22,378 bases of DNA from SLLW01 sp964388615 (GTDB lineage: Bacteria > Bacteroidota > Rhodothermia > Balneolales > Natronogracilivirgulaceae): NCBI GenBank assembly GCA_964388615.1, contig CAYMBG010000040.1, positions 1 through 22,378 of the forward strand, read 5' to 3'. The notes under the pieces were generated by a model. It was not told the DNA's origin. It did not search any database and saw nothing but the letters and a program-made list of their open reading frames with translations. Each line of letters opens with the position of its first letter. Positions within the stretch are counted from its first letter, which is position 1. Both the position numbers and the translations under genes were made by a program. Below are positions 7,155-15,396 of this stretch, in pieces.

Positions 7155-7973
7155 ATGGCAACCAAACAATCAACCGGAATACCGGCGCACCAAAAGAATA
7201 CTCCACCCATCGAGGTGCATGACCTGACGGTAGCCTACGACCAAAAACCCGTACTTTGGGATGTTGACTTCGAGCTTCCCGCAGGTCAACGAACAGCCAT
7301 TATCGGTCCGAATGGTGCCGGGAAGTCGACTCTTGTAAAAGCAGCTATGGGACTGATCGGGTCCTCATCCGGATATACCCTGATTTATGGAAAACCATTA
7401 GACAAACAGCGTCACAATATTGCCTACGTACCTCAACGAGAGTCCGTTGACTGGAATTTTCCCATCAGTGTCATGGATGTTGCGTTAATGGGGCGATACC
7501 CACATTTGAGACTTTTCCAGCGCCCATCCCGAAAAGATAAAGATACCGCCCGGGAGGCCCTCAGGCAGGTTGGTATGGACCGTTATGCCGATCGCCAGAT
7601 TTCACAACTATCCGGCGGTCAGCAACAACGTGTTTTTCTGGCACGTGCACTTGCCCAGGAACCCGAAATCTATCTTTTGGACGAACCTTTTGCCGGTGTT
7701 GACGCCGCTACCGAGTCCCTGATTTTTCAAAAATTGGCAGAATTACGTTCCAGGAACAAAACCGTGGTAGTGATACACCATGACCTGCAAAGCGTGCCTG
7801 ATAATTTCGACTGGGTTATGATGTTGAATTTGCGAATGGTCGCATTCGGGCCGATCGACACCACTTTTACAGATGAAAATCTCCAAAAAACATACGGTGG
7901 ACGATTGAATATCCTTAGCCAGATGATCGAAAAAAGCCGGGAGCAGCGTTTTATTCGTGAAAGTGACTCCTGA
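7155..7973 (+). CDS. Metal ABC transporter ATP-binding protein
   Basis: This 272-residue ATPase should drive the two permeases downstream. It shows Walker A GPNGAGKST (51-59), a Q-loop in YVPQRESVDWNFP (91-103), the signature LSGGQQQR (152-159), Walker B with LLDEPF (174-179), and the H-loop at VIHHD (206-210). The YVPQRESVDW-FP stretch is characteristic of the manganese/zinc/iron group (MntB, SitB, TroB, YtgB). The N-terminus has about 18 extra polar residues. An ATG at 7155 is preferred to a TTG at 7113; neither has a good ribosome binding site. It follows the binding protein by 91 bases, a gap containing a small AT-rich palindrome after the upstream stop. Confidence 0.95.
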   Translation: MATKQSTGIPAHQKNTPPIEVHDLTVAYDQKPVLWDVDFELPAGQRTAIIGPNGAGKSTLVKAAMGLIGSSSGYTLIYGKPLDKQRHNIAYVPQRESVDWNFPISVMDVALMGRYPHLRLFQRPSRKDKDTAREALRQVGMDRYADRQISQLSGGQQQRVFLARALAQEPEIYLLDEPFAGVDAATESLIFQKLAELRSRNKTVVVIHHDLQSVPDNFDWVMMLNLRMVAFGPIDTTFTDENLQKTYGGRLNILSQMIEKSREQRFIRESDS

Positions 7974-8053
7974 GGGATGGGCCACCCGGATCATAAATCA
8001 AAGGCCGAACTGATTTTCGAACACGCTACTTTCAAAATCTCTGTTAACCCTGA

Positions 8054-9403
8054 ATGACCATGGATGTTTTTTTAGAATTTTTCTCACTCCAGGATCCCAA
8101 CATCCGTTACGTGTTGGCGGGAACCATTCTGCTGGGAATTTCCGCCGGAGCTCTGGGTTGTTTCGCGATTCTGCGTCGCAGAGCATTGGTGGGGGATGCG
8201 GTGGCACATGCCATCCTGCCGGGAGTTTGTCTCGCATTTATTTTTGCCGGAGGAAAAGATCCTTTCATGTTAATCATCGGCGCCTTTTTATTTGGCTTGC
8301 TGGGTATGGTAACCATGGATTTCATTACACGTAACAGCCGGATAGCATCCGACGCGTCCATCGGAATGGTACTCTCCGTTTTTTTCGGACTGGGTGTTGT
8401 TCTGCTGACCTATATCCAGTCAACCGGATATATCGATCAAAGTGGGCTGGACGACTTCCTTTTTGGTCAGGCTGCGGCCATGGTGGGTACTGATGTCCGG
8501 GTGTTTGGCGGACTTAGTTTGCTGATCCTGCTCATTATGATACTGACTTTTAAAGAACTGCAACTTGTCAGCTTCGATGTAACCTATGCACGCAGTATTG
8601 GTTACCCGGTCAAACGTATGGAGTTTCTACTTGCGATCCTCATGGTATTGACCATAACAGCCGGCATTCAAGCCGTGGGGGTCGTACTGATGGCGGCCAT
8701 GTTGATTATTCCGGCCGCCGCTGCACGCTACTGGACCGATTCCTTGAAAATCATGCTGAGCATTGCCGCTGTTGTTGGAGCGTTTTCTGGTGTATCCGGT
8801 TCGTTTATCAGTTATACGGCACCCGCCATGCCTACCGGACCATGGATGGTTGTCAGTGCTGCTCTTGTCTTCCTGCTCTCATTTTTACTTGCTCCCCGGC
8901 GGGGCGAAGTTGCCCGCTATATACAACGAAAAAAACTTTCTTTTAAGATTGGATGCGAAAATATTCTTAAAACCATCTACTCCCTGGAGGAGGAGGATAA
9001 ACGTAAGGATCGGGTGCGAACATTCCAGGAGTTGAAAAAACAACGCCACATGACAACGCGCAAATTGAAAAAGGTTCTGTCGGCACTGCGAAAACAGCAA
9101 TACGTTACCTGGTATGCAGGCACTCCGAATGGCTATGTCCTCACGGATAGCGGTCGCACGGAAGCCCGCCGACTTGTAAGAGTGCACAGACTTTGGGAAC
9201 AATATTTAAACAAACAGCTTGAGATTGCCGAGGATCATGTCCATGATGATGCCGAATCCATGGAGCATCTGATTACTTCCGATATCGAAAGCCAACTCCG
9301 TCAATCCCTCGGCACTCCGGAACACGATCCTCATAAAAGCCGGATTCCGTATGGAGAAAAAGATTACACTGATCCGGAAGAATCCGATGAGAACAACAAA
9401 TAA
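8054..9403 (+). CDS. Metal ABC permease fused to a DtxR-type metal-sensing domain (YtgCR-like)
   Basis: Residues 1-280 form an ABC-3 family inner-membrane permease with several transmembrane helices and the conserved GDAVAHAILPGV (47-58). After a basic linker (281-294, PRRGEVARYIQRKK) comes a cytoplasmic DtxR-type module: winged helix (about 298-372, FQELKKQRHMTTRKLKKVL and wing) and dimerization/metal domain (about 373-435). The module keeps counterparts of DtxR ligands H79, E83, H98, C102, E105 and H106 as H378, E382, H397, E401, E404 and H405, and the closing EHDPHKSRIP segment. It lacks the SH3-like domain found in the stand-alone regulator upstream. Chlamydial YtgCR has this architecture at nearly the same length, and its regulator half is released by proteolysis. 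Here the module could be released or could gate the transporter. Start is ATG 8054, with ATG 8060 equally possible. Confidence 0.94.
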   Translation: MTMDVFLEFFSLQDPNIRYVLAGTILLGISAGALGCFAILRRRALVGDAVAHAILPGVCLAFIFAGGKDPFMLIIGAFLFGLLGMVTMDFITRNSRIASDASIGMVLSVFFGLGVVLLTYIQSTGYIDQSGLDDFLFGQAAAMVGTDVRVFGGLSLLILLIMILTFKELQLVSFDVTYARSIGYPVKRMEFLLAILMVLTITAGIQAVGVVLMAAMLIIPAAAARYWTDSLKIMLSIAAVVGAFSGVSGSFISYTAPAMPTGPWMVVSAALVFLLSFLLAPRRGEVARYIQRKKLSFKIGCENILKTIYSLEEEDKRKDRVRTFQELKKQRHMTTRKLKKVLSALRKQQYVTWYAGTPNGYVLTDSGRTEARRLVRVHRLWEQYLNKQLEIAEDHVHDDAESMEHLITSDIESQLRQSLGTPEHDPHKSRIPYGEKDYTDPEESDENNK

Positions 9404-9465
9404 CAAGTATTGAAAACGGTGTCATTTAAACATCACAAACCAACCAGAAATCACAGCAGACTATC

Positions 9466-10380
9466 ATGATCACTTCGACGGGATGGATTCTTATTACCGG
9501 CATACTTGCAGCAACATCTTGTGCTCTCGTTGGCTCTTTTCTGGTCCTTAGAAAAATGTCTCTGATGGGTGACGCCATCTCCCACGCCGTACTCCCCGGT
9601 ATTGTCATTGCGTTTTTGCTCACTGCTGGACGAAACAGCCTTCCAATGCTGATTGGCGCGGGTATATTTGGCGTTTTAACGGTCTATTTGACTGAAGAAT
9701 TAAGTAAGAAGGGACGCATTTTCCATGATGCCTCTATGGGTATCGTTTTTACCACACTTTTTGCCATCGGGGTAATATTGATATCACTTTACGCCGGAAA
9801 CGCGGATCTGGATCAGGAATGCGTTCTTTATGGCGAAATAGCCTATGTTCCCTGGGATTTATGGACGCTTAACGGTGTCAATATGGGTCCACGTCCGGTC
9901 TGGATACTCGGTTCGGTGTTGATCCTCAACATCAGTTTTATCTCTCTTTTCTATAAAGAGCTGAAAACCTATAGCTTCAGCCCACAACTCGCGACCACAC
10001 TGGGTCTCCCGGTGGGGTTAATTCACTATGGCTTGATGGGATCGGTTTCGCTAACCACTATAGCATCTTTCGAGAGTGTGGGGGCCATTTTGGTGGTGGC
10101 CATGCTGATTACACCTGCCGCAACGGCCTATCTGTTAACTGACCGACTTGACCGGCTTCTCTTGCTCGCCGTTCTGTTCGGGATAACATCAGCTGTGGGT
10201 GGATACTACCTGGCCTTGTGGATCAATAGCTCCATAGCAGGTGCTATGGCTGTGTTTACCGGTCTGCAATTTGCCCTCAGTCTGTTTTTCGCACCGAAAT
10301 ATGGCATACTGTCCAAAAAACACACAAAGTTGGCCGATACAAGTGACAAATCTACCGAACTATTCCAGGAACAATCGTAA
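9466..10380 (+). CDS. Metal ABC transporter permease, second subunit
   Basis: The 304-residue protein is an ABC-3 family permease of the TroD/MntD/YtgD type, with hydrophobic helices throughout and the conserved GDAISHAVLPGI (35-46) that faces the ATPase. A second conserved region, SFESVGAILVVAMLITPAAT, lies near 200-220. It has no regulatory domain; its C-terminal tail (about 285-304) is polar. It follows the fused permease by 62 bases and would form a heterodimeric channel with it. Its stop codon is one base from the stop of a convergent small gene, and I see no intrinsic terminator between the two. Confidence 0.94.
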   Translation: MITSTGWILITGILAATSCALVGSFLVLRKMSLMGDAISHAVLPGIVIAFLLTAGRNSLPMLIGAGIFGVLTVYLTEELSKKGRIFHDASMGIVFTTLFAIGVILISLYAGNADLDQECVLYGEIAYVPWDLWTLNGVNMGPRPVWILGSVLILNISFISLFYKELKTYSFSPQLATTLGLPVGLIHYGLMGSVSLTTIASFESVGAILVVAMLITPAATAYLLTDRLDRLLLLAVLFGITSAVGGYYLALWINSSIAGAMAVFTGLQFALSLFFAPKYGILSKKHTKLADTSDKSTELFQEQS

Positions 10381-10381
10381 G

Positions 10382-10657
10382 CTACCTGCGATTACGGGTC
10401 ATAAATCCAACAACAGCGACAAACAGTGTAGCTCCAATAATTGACCACAACACCGGAAAGGTAACACTACCGGTTCGTATCATGAACAGATCAGGCAAAT
10501 CGAAAAAATCAGCAAGTCCCATGCCGATCAACGCACCGATAAATCCAATAACGATGGAAAGAAGGCAACCTCCTCTGCTGAATCCGGATATCGCTTGTCC
10601 AATAGCGCCACATATACCTGCTATAAGCAGTAAAAATAAAAACTCCAATAAACCCAT
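10382..10657 (-). CDS. GlsB/YeaQ/YmgE-family small membrane protein
   Basis: This 91-residue protein has three hydrophobic segments (about 3-19, 33-50 and 67-86) with Gly-rich motifs (GICGAIGQAI, IVIGFIGALIGMGLADFF) typical of the transglycosylase-associated/YeaQ family. Members are small inner-membrane proteins often induced by envelope or general stress; their molecular role is unclear. The ATG at 10657 gives the usual family length; a GTG at 10708 would add 17 residues. On the minus strand a perfect TATAAT (10715-10710) lies about 50 bases upstream, with only a poor -35 sequence. It is convergent with the metal operon and divergent from the DksA-like gene. Confidence 0.85.
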   Translation of the reverse strand: MGLLEFLFLLLIAGICGAIGQAISGFSRGGCLLSIVIGFIGALIGMGLADFFDLPDLFMIRTGSVTFPVLWSIIGATLFVAVVGFMTRNRR

Positions 10658-10795
10658 ATTTGAAATAAGATGATTTGCGATGATTCTTATGAAAAACCGG
10701 ACGAACACGATTATAATACCTGCAAAAACATACTAAAAAAATCTTATATTATCTATTCGCACAGATTTTGTTAAAATTAGCAACATATTTGATCC

Positions 10796-11131
10796 ATGTT
10801 ATCCGAAGAACAACGCAATCAGGTAAGACAAACCATTCAGGATCATATCAGGGAGGCCGAAAAAGAGGTGGAAATACTCAAAGAGTTGACGGCAGCCGTG
10901 GCCCCTGATGATTCAATCGGCCGTATCTCAAGGATGGATGCGATCAACAACAAAAGTGTGAATGACTCCGCTTACCGAAAAACACGTTCCCGTTTAAAAC
11001 GTCTTCAAAAAGTTCAGGATCAGGTAGACGATAAGGATTTTGGTTTATGCATGCGATGTGGCAAGCCCATAGCCTATGACCGTATTTTAATCATGCCAGA
11101 AAAACGAGTCTGTGTAAATTGTTCCCGTTAG
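10796..11131 (+). CDS. DksA/TraR-family C4 zinc-finger protein
   Basis: The protein has 111 residues. The N-terminal half (about 1-80) is mostly charged helix, likely an antiparallel coiled coil with a turn near 36-44. The C-terminus has a four-cysteine zinc finger, C85-x2-C88-x17-C106-x2-C109, in the arrangement of DksA/TraR proteins. DksA family members enter the RNA polymerase secondary channel and alter transcription, often with ppGpp. The classical DxxDxA motif at the coiled-coil tip is not evident; the turn reads APDDSIG. Activity at the polymerase is therefore uncertain. It is followed after nine bases by a methyltransferase gene and probably shares its mRNA. Confidence 0.88.
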   Translation: MLSEEQRNQVRQTIQDHIREAEKEVEILKELTAAVAPDDSIGRISRMDAINNKSVNDSAYRKTRSRLKRLQKVQDQVDDKDFGLCMRCGKPIAYDRILIMPEKRVCVNCSR

Positions 11132-11140
11132 TTGTGTGAT

Positions 11141-11797
11141 ATGTGCCATAGTACTGCAGAATGCCCTGTCTGTAAACAGCAAAAGTACTTTTCAGAAATT
11201 GAAGGCCCCCTCGACAAACCCTATCTTTTATGTGAGCAGTGTCAGCTTATATTTCTGGATCCCGGTTATTTTCCAGAACCATCAGAAGAGAAAGCTCACT
11301 ATTTAACGCATAAAAACGGAATACAATACCGGGGTTATGTTCGATTTTTAAGACAGGCTCTGGATCCGACGCTGCCCTTTTTGTCAGATGGCGACCGTGG
11401 CCTGGATTATGGATGCGGACCGGTTCCGACGCTCAGTATTCTCGCGGAGAGAGCGGGGTATCCCTGCAAAGATTACGACCCTTTATTTTTTCCTGAACTT
11501 CCGGACGGACCCCATGATTTTATTTTTGCCACAGAATGCTTTGAGCATTTTTTTGACCCGCCTAAAGAAATGGTAAAAATAAGGACCTTATTAAGCGATA
11601 ATGGCATATTGACCATCATGACCCATTGCTGGGAAAGCATTCCCCGATTCAAAACGTGGAAATATGCAAGAGATCCGACACATGTATGCTTTTATCACAT
11701 GGAAACACTGCAATACCTGTCAAAGCAATATGGTTTCGAATGGCTTGCTACTGATCACAAACGTGTTGTGGTACTTCGCAAAGCTCTTGATCAGTGA
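11141..11797 (+). CDS. Zinc-ribbon class I SAM-dependent methyltransferase
   Basis: Starting at the ATG at 11141 (nine bases after the DksA-like stop), the protein has 218 residues. An N-terminal four-cysteine knuckle (C8, C11, C31, C34) precedes a Rossmann-type methyltransferase domain. Motif I, LDYGCGPVPT (88-97), binds S-adenosylmethionine. A later segment, FATECFEHFFDPPKEM, and the hydrophobic strand GILTIMTHC match the Methyltransf_23/UbiG-like superfamily. The substrate cannot be told. A TTG at 11132 would add three residues. It ends 32 bases before the stop of the convergent metalloprotease gene. Confidence 0.88.
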   Translation: MCHSTAECPVCKQQKYFSEIEGPLDKPYLLCEQCQLIFLDPGYFPEPSEEKAHYLTHKNGIQYRGYVRFLRQALDPTLPFLSDGDRGLDYGCGPVPTLSILAERAGYPCKDYDPLFFPELPDGPHDFIFATECFEHFFDPPKEMVKIRTLLSDNGILTIMTHCWESIPRFKTWKYARDPTHVCFYHMETLQYLSKQYGFEWLATDHKRVVVLRKALDQ

Positions 11798-11829
11798 CAG
11801 CTGATTTCGGATCGCTTTTTGTCTTGTCG

Positions 11830-14232
11830 TCAATCATTATCCAGGATATCCCGTATCTTATCCTGGACATCAAGCAGATGATAACGCGTGGCATTGCCGG
11901 ATGTCCGATCGATAGCCTGAGTGACCTCATTTTGTAAATCTCTCAAGTGACCACGCATCATGGATGTTGCCTCATTAGACGATCGAAAGAACGAAGCACC
12001 GGCTTGAGTCTCCATCACTTCAAGATATGTTCGCTGCAGGTTTCGCCGGTACAGATCTATTTCAACCGTGTTATGCGAGAGTTCCTGCCATAATCCGCCA
12101 CGCAGATCCGTCATCATTTCATCCAAAGGGTAGATATCATCCCTGTTGCGGGCAGCCTCCATCTCGGCCATGCGATTCAGCCGGTTACTGCTCATCAGAC
12201 TGTAAAGAAGCCGACGTTGACTCTGCATTACGCGTTGACTGTAACCAGTGGCTTGTATGAGGTCCAGTATCTCCTGGTCAAGTAGGTATTCGGGAGTTGC
12301 AAACGCTTCCTCGAGCAAATAGTCAAGAGCTTCAACCTGACGGTGACGTTCAACGGGTTCATAAACACTACCCTGTTGTCCATATACTTTTCGTTCGCCG
12401 TAAATTCCACCAACCCAGTTGACAACGTGGCCCAACATCCAGTCACGTTGTTGAAGGACTGCGTCATAAAGTTCATCGAGTGTTTCATAGCTTTCCCCCT
12501 CCTCTTCGGCGGCATCCACGATAAATTCCATGATCCGTTTGAGGTTCGCAATTCCGTAACGGGTCGATTTTACATGGTTATCCCCAAGAGCTTCACGCTG
12601 TTGGGTCGGATCAACATTTGACAAGTTGCCGAACAGCAACATGGGTTCGTCTTCTTGTCTTCGCGCGATTTCATTGAGAAAGGGACGCTCTTCATCGGCA
12701 TTGGATGCCTCGGGAAACGGTTTGTAGCCCCACTCCACCGCAAATTTGTCATAAATAGAGACAATCGGGAACATGTAAGCATCATCTCCCGGCTGGGCGA
12801 CATAATTCATCCGGGCATAATCCATGATTGAGGGTGTTGTCCCGTATTTACGTGTAAATGTCGGGCTGCGAAGACTGTCGGTCGGCACGGTCGCACTGGA
12901 TTTCATATTGTGCGGAAAGCCAAGAGTATGTCCCACTTCGTGTGCCACGACCATCTGTACCAAACGCCCCATCAACGAATCCGGCATCGGAAGGTCCTGC
13001 ATTCGCTCATCTACAGCTCCTCCCTGGACAAAATACCAGTTACGCAACAACTTTTGGACATTGTGGAACATCCCAATAGATGAAGTGATAATTTCGCCAC
13101 TTCTCGGATCATTCACATGCGGTCCGTAAGCATTCATAGTCGTAGACGGCATCCAGCGGATAGTTGGAAAACGCGCATCTTCCATACTGAAATCCGGATC
13201 ATCTACCGGTGCCTCTTTCCCGATAATGGCATTTTTAAAACCAGCTTGTTCAAAAGCCGGTTGCCAGTCATTGACACCCTGAATGACATAATCAACCAGA
13301 AACTCCGGAGTTCCCGGATCTACATAAAACGTAATAGGCTTTTTGGGTTCAGAGAGCTCGGCCCCGGGGTCCTGTTTTTCAAGGCGCCAGCGAGTGATGT
13401 AACGTCTTTGTTTAGCCTGATGCTCCGGCCGGCTATAGTCAACTTGTTGTATGGAAAAAAATCCAACCCGCTCATCATGGACTCTTGGTTGCATAGGCTC
13501 CTCCGGCAGGCGAAGAAAACTATGATTCAACATCAGAGAAATGGTGCGAAGATCTCCGCCGATCGGAACATTTTCTGCCTGCATGGTCAGGATATTGGAA
13601 ACTTCAATATTTTCCGGAAAAGCGCGGGCCCTGTCAACATAACTTCTCTCAGAGTCGACACGTCGGCCATTGTACCGTTCTCTGGGATTAAACTCCGGCA
13701 CGTCATTGGTGAACAGGTTGGTCACATCAATTACCGAGGATGTGCTGTCGGGACCGATGGCCTCTATTTCAAATGAAGCGATGATGGGTTCAAAAGTAGC
13801 ATTTCGAACGGCATGGTAAACGGCAGAACTGGTATCGGCTACCGATTGATAAATGACATTACGCAAAAGGATATCATCACCACGCTTTTCCCAGCGTAAA
13901 ACCCGATTACTGAGCCTTACGCCGCCATAACCCGTACCCTCTTGTGCGCGGGCAATCCGTGAAATCAGAAGCATATCCCGCCCAAGTTCATTGTCAGGAA
14001 CTTCGAAAAACAGCTTGCCGTTGACCTGATGAACCGTGAACATTCCCTCTTCGGAAATAGCATCATCGGTTATCAATTCCTCATAATCCGATTTATCATT
14101 CTCAGTGACCGGACCGGGTTCACCTACTTCCATAGTCCCTTCAGGAATCGGTTCGGAAGTAGAGCGGAAAAGAGAGCAGTTTGTAATAAAAAAAACCAAA
14201 AACAGGAACAGGGAAATACGGGTAAAAGACAT
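11830..14232 (-). CDS. Zinc-dependent metalloprotease lipoprotein (DUF5117/DUF4953 type)
   Basis: This large predicted lipoprotein of 800 residues has a signal peptide with lipobox-like FITNC (Cys19). A beta-rich N-terminal region (about 60-290) is followed by a metzincin-like catalytic site HEVGHTLGFPHN (431-442), with H431, H435 and probably H441 binding zinc and E432 as the general base. A probable Met-turn, SIMDYARMNYV, follows at 468-478. The C-terminal 300 residues are helical and charged. This layout fits the Bacteroidota zinc-dependent metalloprotease family with DUF5117, DUF5118 and DUF4953 regions. It probably acts in the periplasm or on the outer membrane; substrates are unknown. 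The ATG at 14232 gives a proper signal peptide; the in-frame codon at 14301 would add an implausible extension. Confidence 0.93.
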   Translation of the reverse strand: MSFTRISLFLFLVFFITNCSLFRSTSEPIPEGTMEVGEPGPVTENDKSDYEELITDDAISEEGMFTVHQVNGKLFFEVPDNELGRDMLLISRIARAQEGTGYGGVRLSNRVLRWEKRGDDILLRNVIYQSVADTSSAVYHAVRNATFEPIIASFEIEAIGPDSTSSVIDVTNLFTNDVPEFNPRERYNGRRVDSERSYVDRARAFPENIEVSNILTMQAENVPIGGDLRTISLMLNHSFLRLPEEPMQPRVHDERVGFFSIQQVDYSRPEHQAKQRRYITRWRLEKQDPGAELSEPKKPITFYVDPGTPEFLVDYVIQGVNDWQPAFEQAGFKNAIIGKEAPVDDPDFSMEDARFPTIRWMPSTTMNAYGPHVNDPRSGEIITSSIGMFHNVQKLLRNWYFVQGGAVDERMQDLPMPDSLMGRLVQMVVAHEVGHTLGFPHNMKSSATVPTDSLRSPTFTRKYGTTPSIMDYARMNYVAQPGDDAYMFPIVSIYDKFAVEWGYKPFPEASNADEERPFLNEIARRQEDEPMLLFGNLSNVDPTQQREALGDNHVKSTRYGIANLKRIMEFIVDAAEEEGESYETLDELYDAVLQQRDWMLGHVVNWVGGIYGERKVYGQQGSVYEPVERHRQVEALDYLLEEAFATPEYLLDQEILDLIQATGYSQRVMQSQRRLLYSLMSSNRLNRMAEMEAARNRDDIYPLDEMMTDLRGGLWQELSHNTVEIDLYRRNLQRTYLEVMETQAGASFFRSSNEATSMMRGHLRDLQNEVTQAIDRTSGNATRYHLLDVQDKIRDILDND

Positions 14233-14240
14233 AATTGCAG

Positions 14241-14262
14241 TAATATATGGATAGAATAAAAA
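14241..14262 (-). promoter_or_regulatory. Shared upstream element, copy A
   Basis: On the minus strand TTTTTATTCTATC is followed by CATATATTA, eight bases before the metalloprotease ATG. Nineteen of 22 positions match a second copy ahead of another lipoprotein gene (21554-21575). It includes a TATATT -10-like hexamer, which would leave almost no 5' leader. Confidence 0.42.
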
Positions 14263-14296
14263 TTCAAGAGTCGCACATTGGGCTGAATACCACCTA

Positions 14297-14320
14297 CTCA
14301 AAAATAATTAAATTCTTGAG
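14297..14320 (-). repeat. AT-rich hairpin downstream of the aldo/keto reductase
   Basis: On the minus strand CTCAAGAAT and ATTTTTGAG can pair over nine positions, with one G-U, around a TTAATT loop. It starts 19 bases after the aldo/keto reductase stop. No T-run follows the stem, so it is a poor intrinsic terminator; it may be an RNA 3'-end structure or an operator. Confidence 0.35.
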
Positions 14321-14339
14321 ACGCCAATTATGGGATAAA

Positions 14340-15158
14340 TCAATCCCAACGGGGAGACAAACCTGGAAAATCTAAGAACCGGCGGTTTTTCTCCAGTGAC
14401 TGAATGCGTTCAATATCTTCTGAATCCAGCTCAAAGTCAAAAATATTGAGGTTTTTTCTTCTTTTTTGAGGATCGGAAGCTTTAGGAACCGCGGCCACCT
14501 GGTCCTGCTGGATCAGCCACCTTAATGCTACCTGTATTCCGGATTTGTGATGTTTTTGGCCAATTTCTCTGAGTACGGGATGGTCAACCAGCCTTCCCTG
14601 GGCAAGGGGGCTGTAAGCTGTCAGAAAAAGATGGTGTTGTTTCATAAATGAGAGCAGCTTTTCCTGAGACAACAAGGCGTGGTACTCTACCTGGTTGGTA
14701 AGCAGGGGCACTCCGGTTTTAAAAGCTTCCTCAAGCCAGGAAATAGTAAAATTACTGACACCTATAAAACGAACCTTCCCCTCGTGCCGCAACTGATCCA
14801 TGGCACCGAGTGTTTCCTCCAGGGGAACCGACGATGATGGCCAATGAATTAGCAGCAGATCAACATAATCACTCTTCAGGGCCTTCAGGGATGCTTGTGT
14901 CGTTTTAACAACCTGATCCGGAGCCAGGCTGTCAGTCCATAATTTGGTGGTTACAAACAGCTCGTTTCTGTTGATTCCGGATTTCAGGATGCCTTCACCG
15001 ACATCAGCTTCATTGTTGTACATCACTGCAGTATCGATATGGCGATAGCCAAGTTTGATAGCATCTGCTACAGATTCCATGCAAGATGAGCCCGTTAACT
15101 GGTAGGTTCCGAAGCCCAGTGCCGGAATTTTTGTCGCATCTCTTTCAATATATTTCAT
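14340..15158 (-). CDS. dkgB: Aldo/keto reductase, DkgB-like
   Basis: This NADPH-dependent carbonyl reductase of 272 residues is a cytoplasmic TIM-barrel enzyme. The catalytic tetrad of the family is present: D42, Y47, K72 and H105. The AKR signature GYRHIDTAVMYNNEADVG (37-54) and the cofactor-loop region VAAVPKASDPQKRRKNL are intact. Resemblance to E. coli DkgB (2,5-diketo-D-gluconate and methylglyoxal reductase) runs through to the LSPRWD C-terminus. Physiological substrate is unproven; detoxification of small aldehydes is as likely as sugar metabolism. It lies 107 bases ahead of the metalloprotease gene on the same strand and probably has its own promoter. Confidence 0.93.
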   Translation of the reverse strand: MKYIERDATKIPALGFGTYQLTGSSCMESVADAIKLGYRHIDTAVMYNNEADVGEGILKSGINRNELFVTTKLWTDSLAPDQVVKTTQASLKALKSDYVDLLLIHWPSSSVPLEETLGAMDQLRHEGKVRFIGVSNFTISWLEEAFKTGVPLLTNQVEYHALLSQEKLLSFMKQHHLFLTAYSPLAQGRLVDHPVLREIGQKHHKSGIQVALRWLIQQDQVAAVPKASDPQKRRKNLNIFDFELDSEDIERIQSLEKNRRFLDFPGLSPRWD

Positions 15159-15265
15159 CTGTTTAAATGATTCGATTTATATCGTCAGGTGTAACGCCAT
15201 GACCGTATTTCATCATACGCCTGTGAAACCGGGCGTCAGCCTGCTCATGGACATTTCATGGTATT

Positions 15266-15295
15266 AAAAAAAAATACGTTGAACATCACAACGCA
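15266..15295 (-). terminator. Intrinsic terminator beside the assembly gap
   Basis: On the minus strand TGCGTTG and CAACGTA form a 7-bp stem (one G-U) around a 7-base loop, followed by a nine-T run (15274-15266). It points away from the gap and would end the transcription unit coming from the PorV and lipoprotein genes. Confidence 0.7.
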
Positions 15296-15296
15296 G

Positions 15297-15396
15297 NNNN
15301 NNNNNNNNNNNNNNNNNNNNNNNNNNNNNNNNNNNNNNNNNNNNNNNNNNNNNNNNNNNNNNNNNNNNNNNNNNNNNNNNNNNNNNNNNNNNNNNN
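15297..15396. other. Assembly gap of exactly 100 N
   Basis: A run of exactly 100 N is the usual placeholder for a scaffold join of unknown length. The true distance between the flanks is not known, so any reading frame drawn through it is unsupported. It removes the 3' end of a lipoprotein gene and possibly more. Confidence 0.97.

Noticed and set aside
11785..11822. Possible terminator at the end of the methyltransferase gene
   Set aside because: ATCAG and CTGAT can pair over five positions, but the T-run is about ten bases away and the stem is weak.
13117..13776. Plus-strand open frame of 219 codons opposite the metalloprotease
   Set aside because: No domain, signal or start site is evident, and the opposite strand encodes a clear protein family with catalytic motif.
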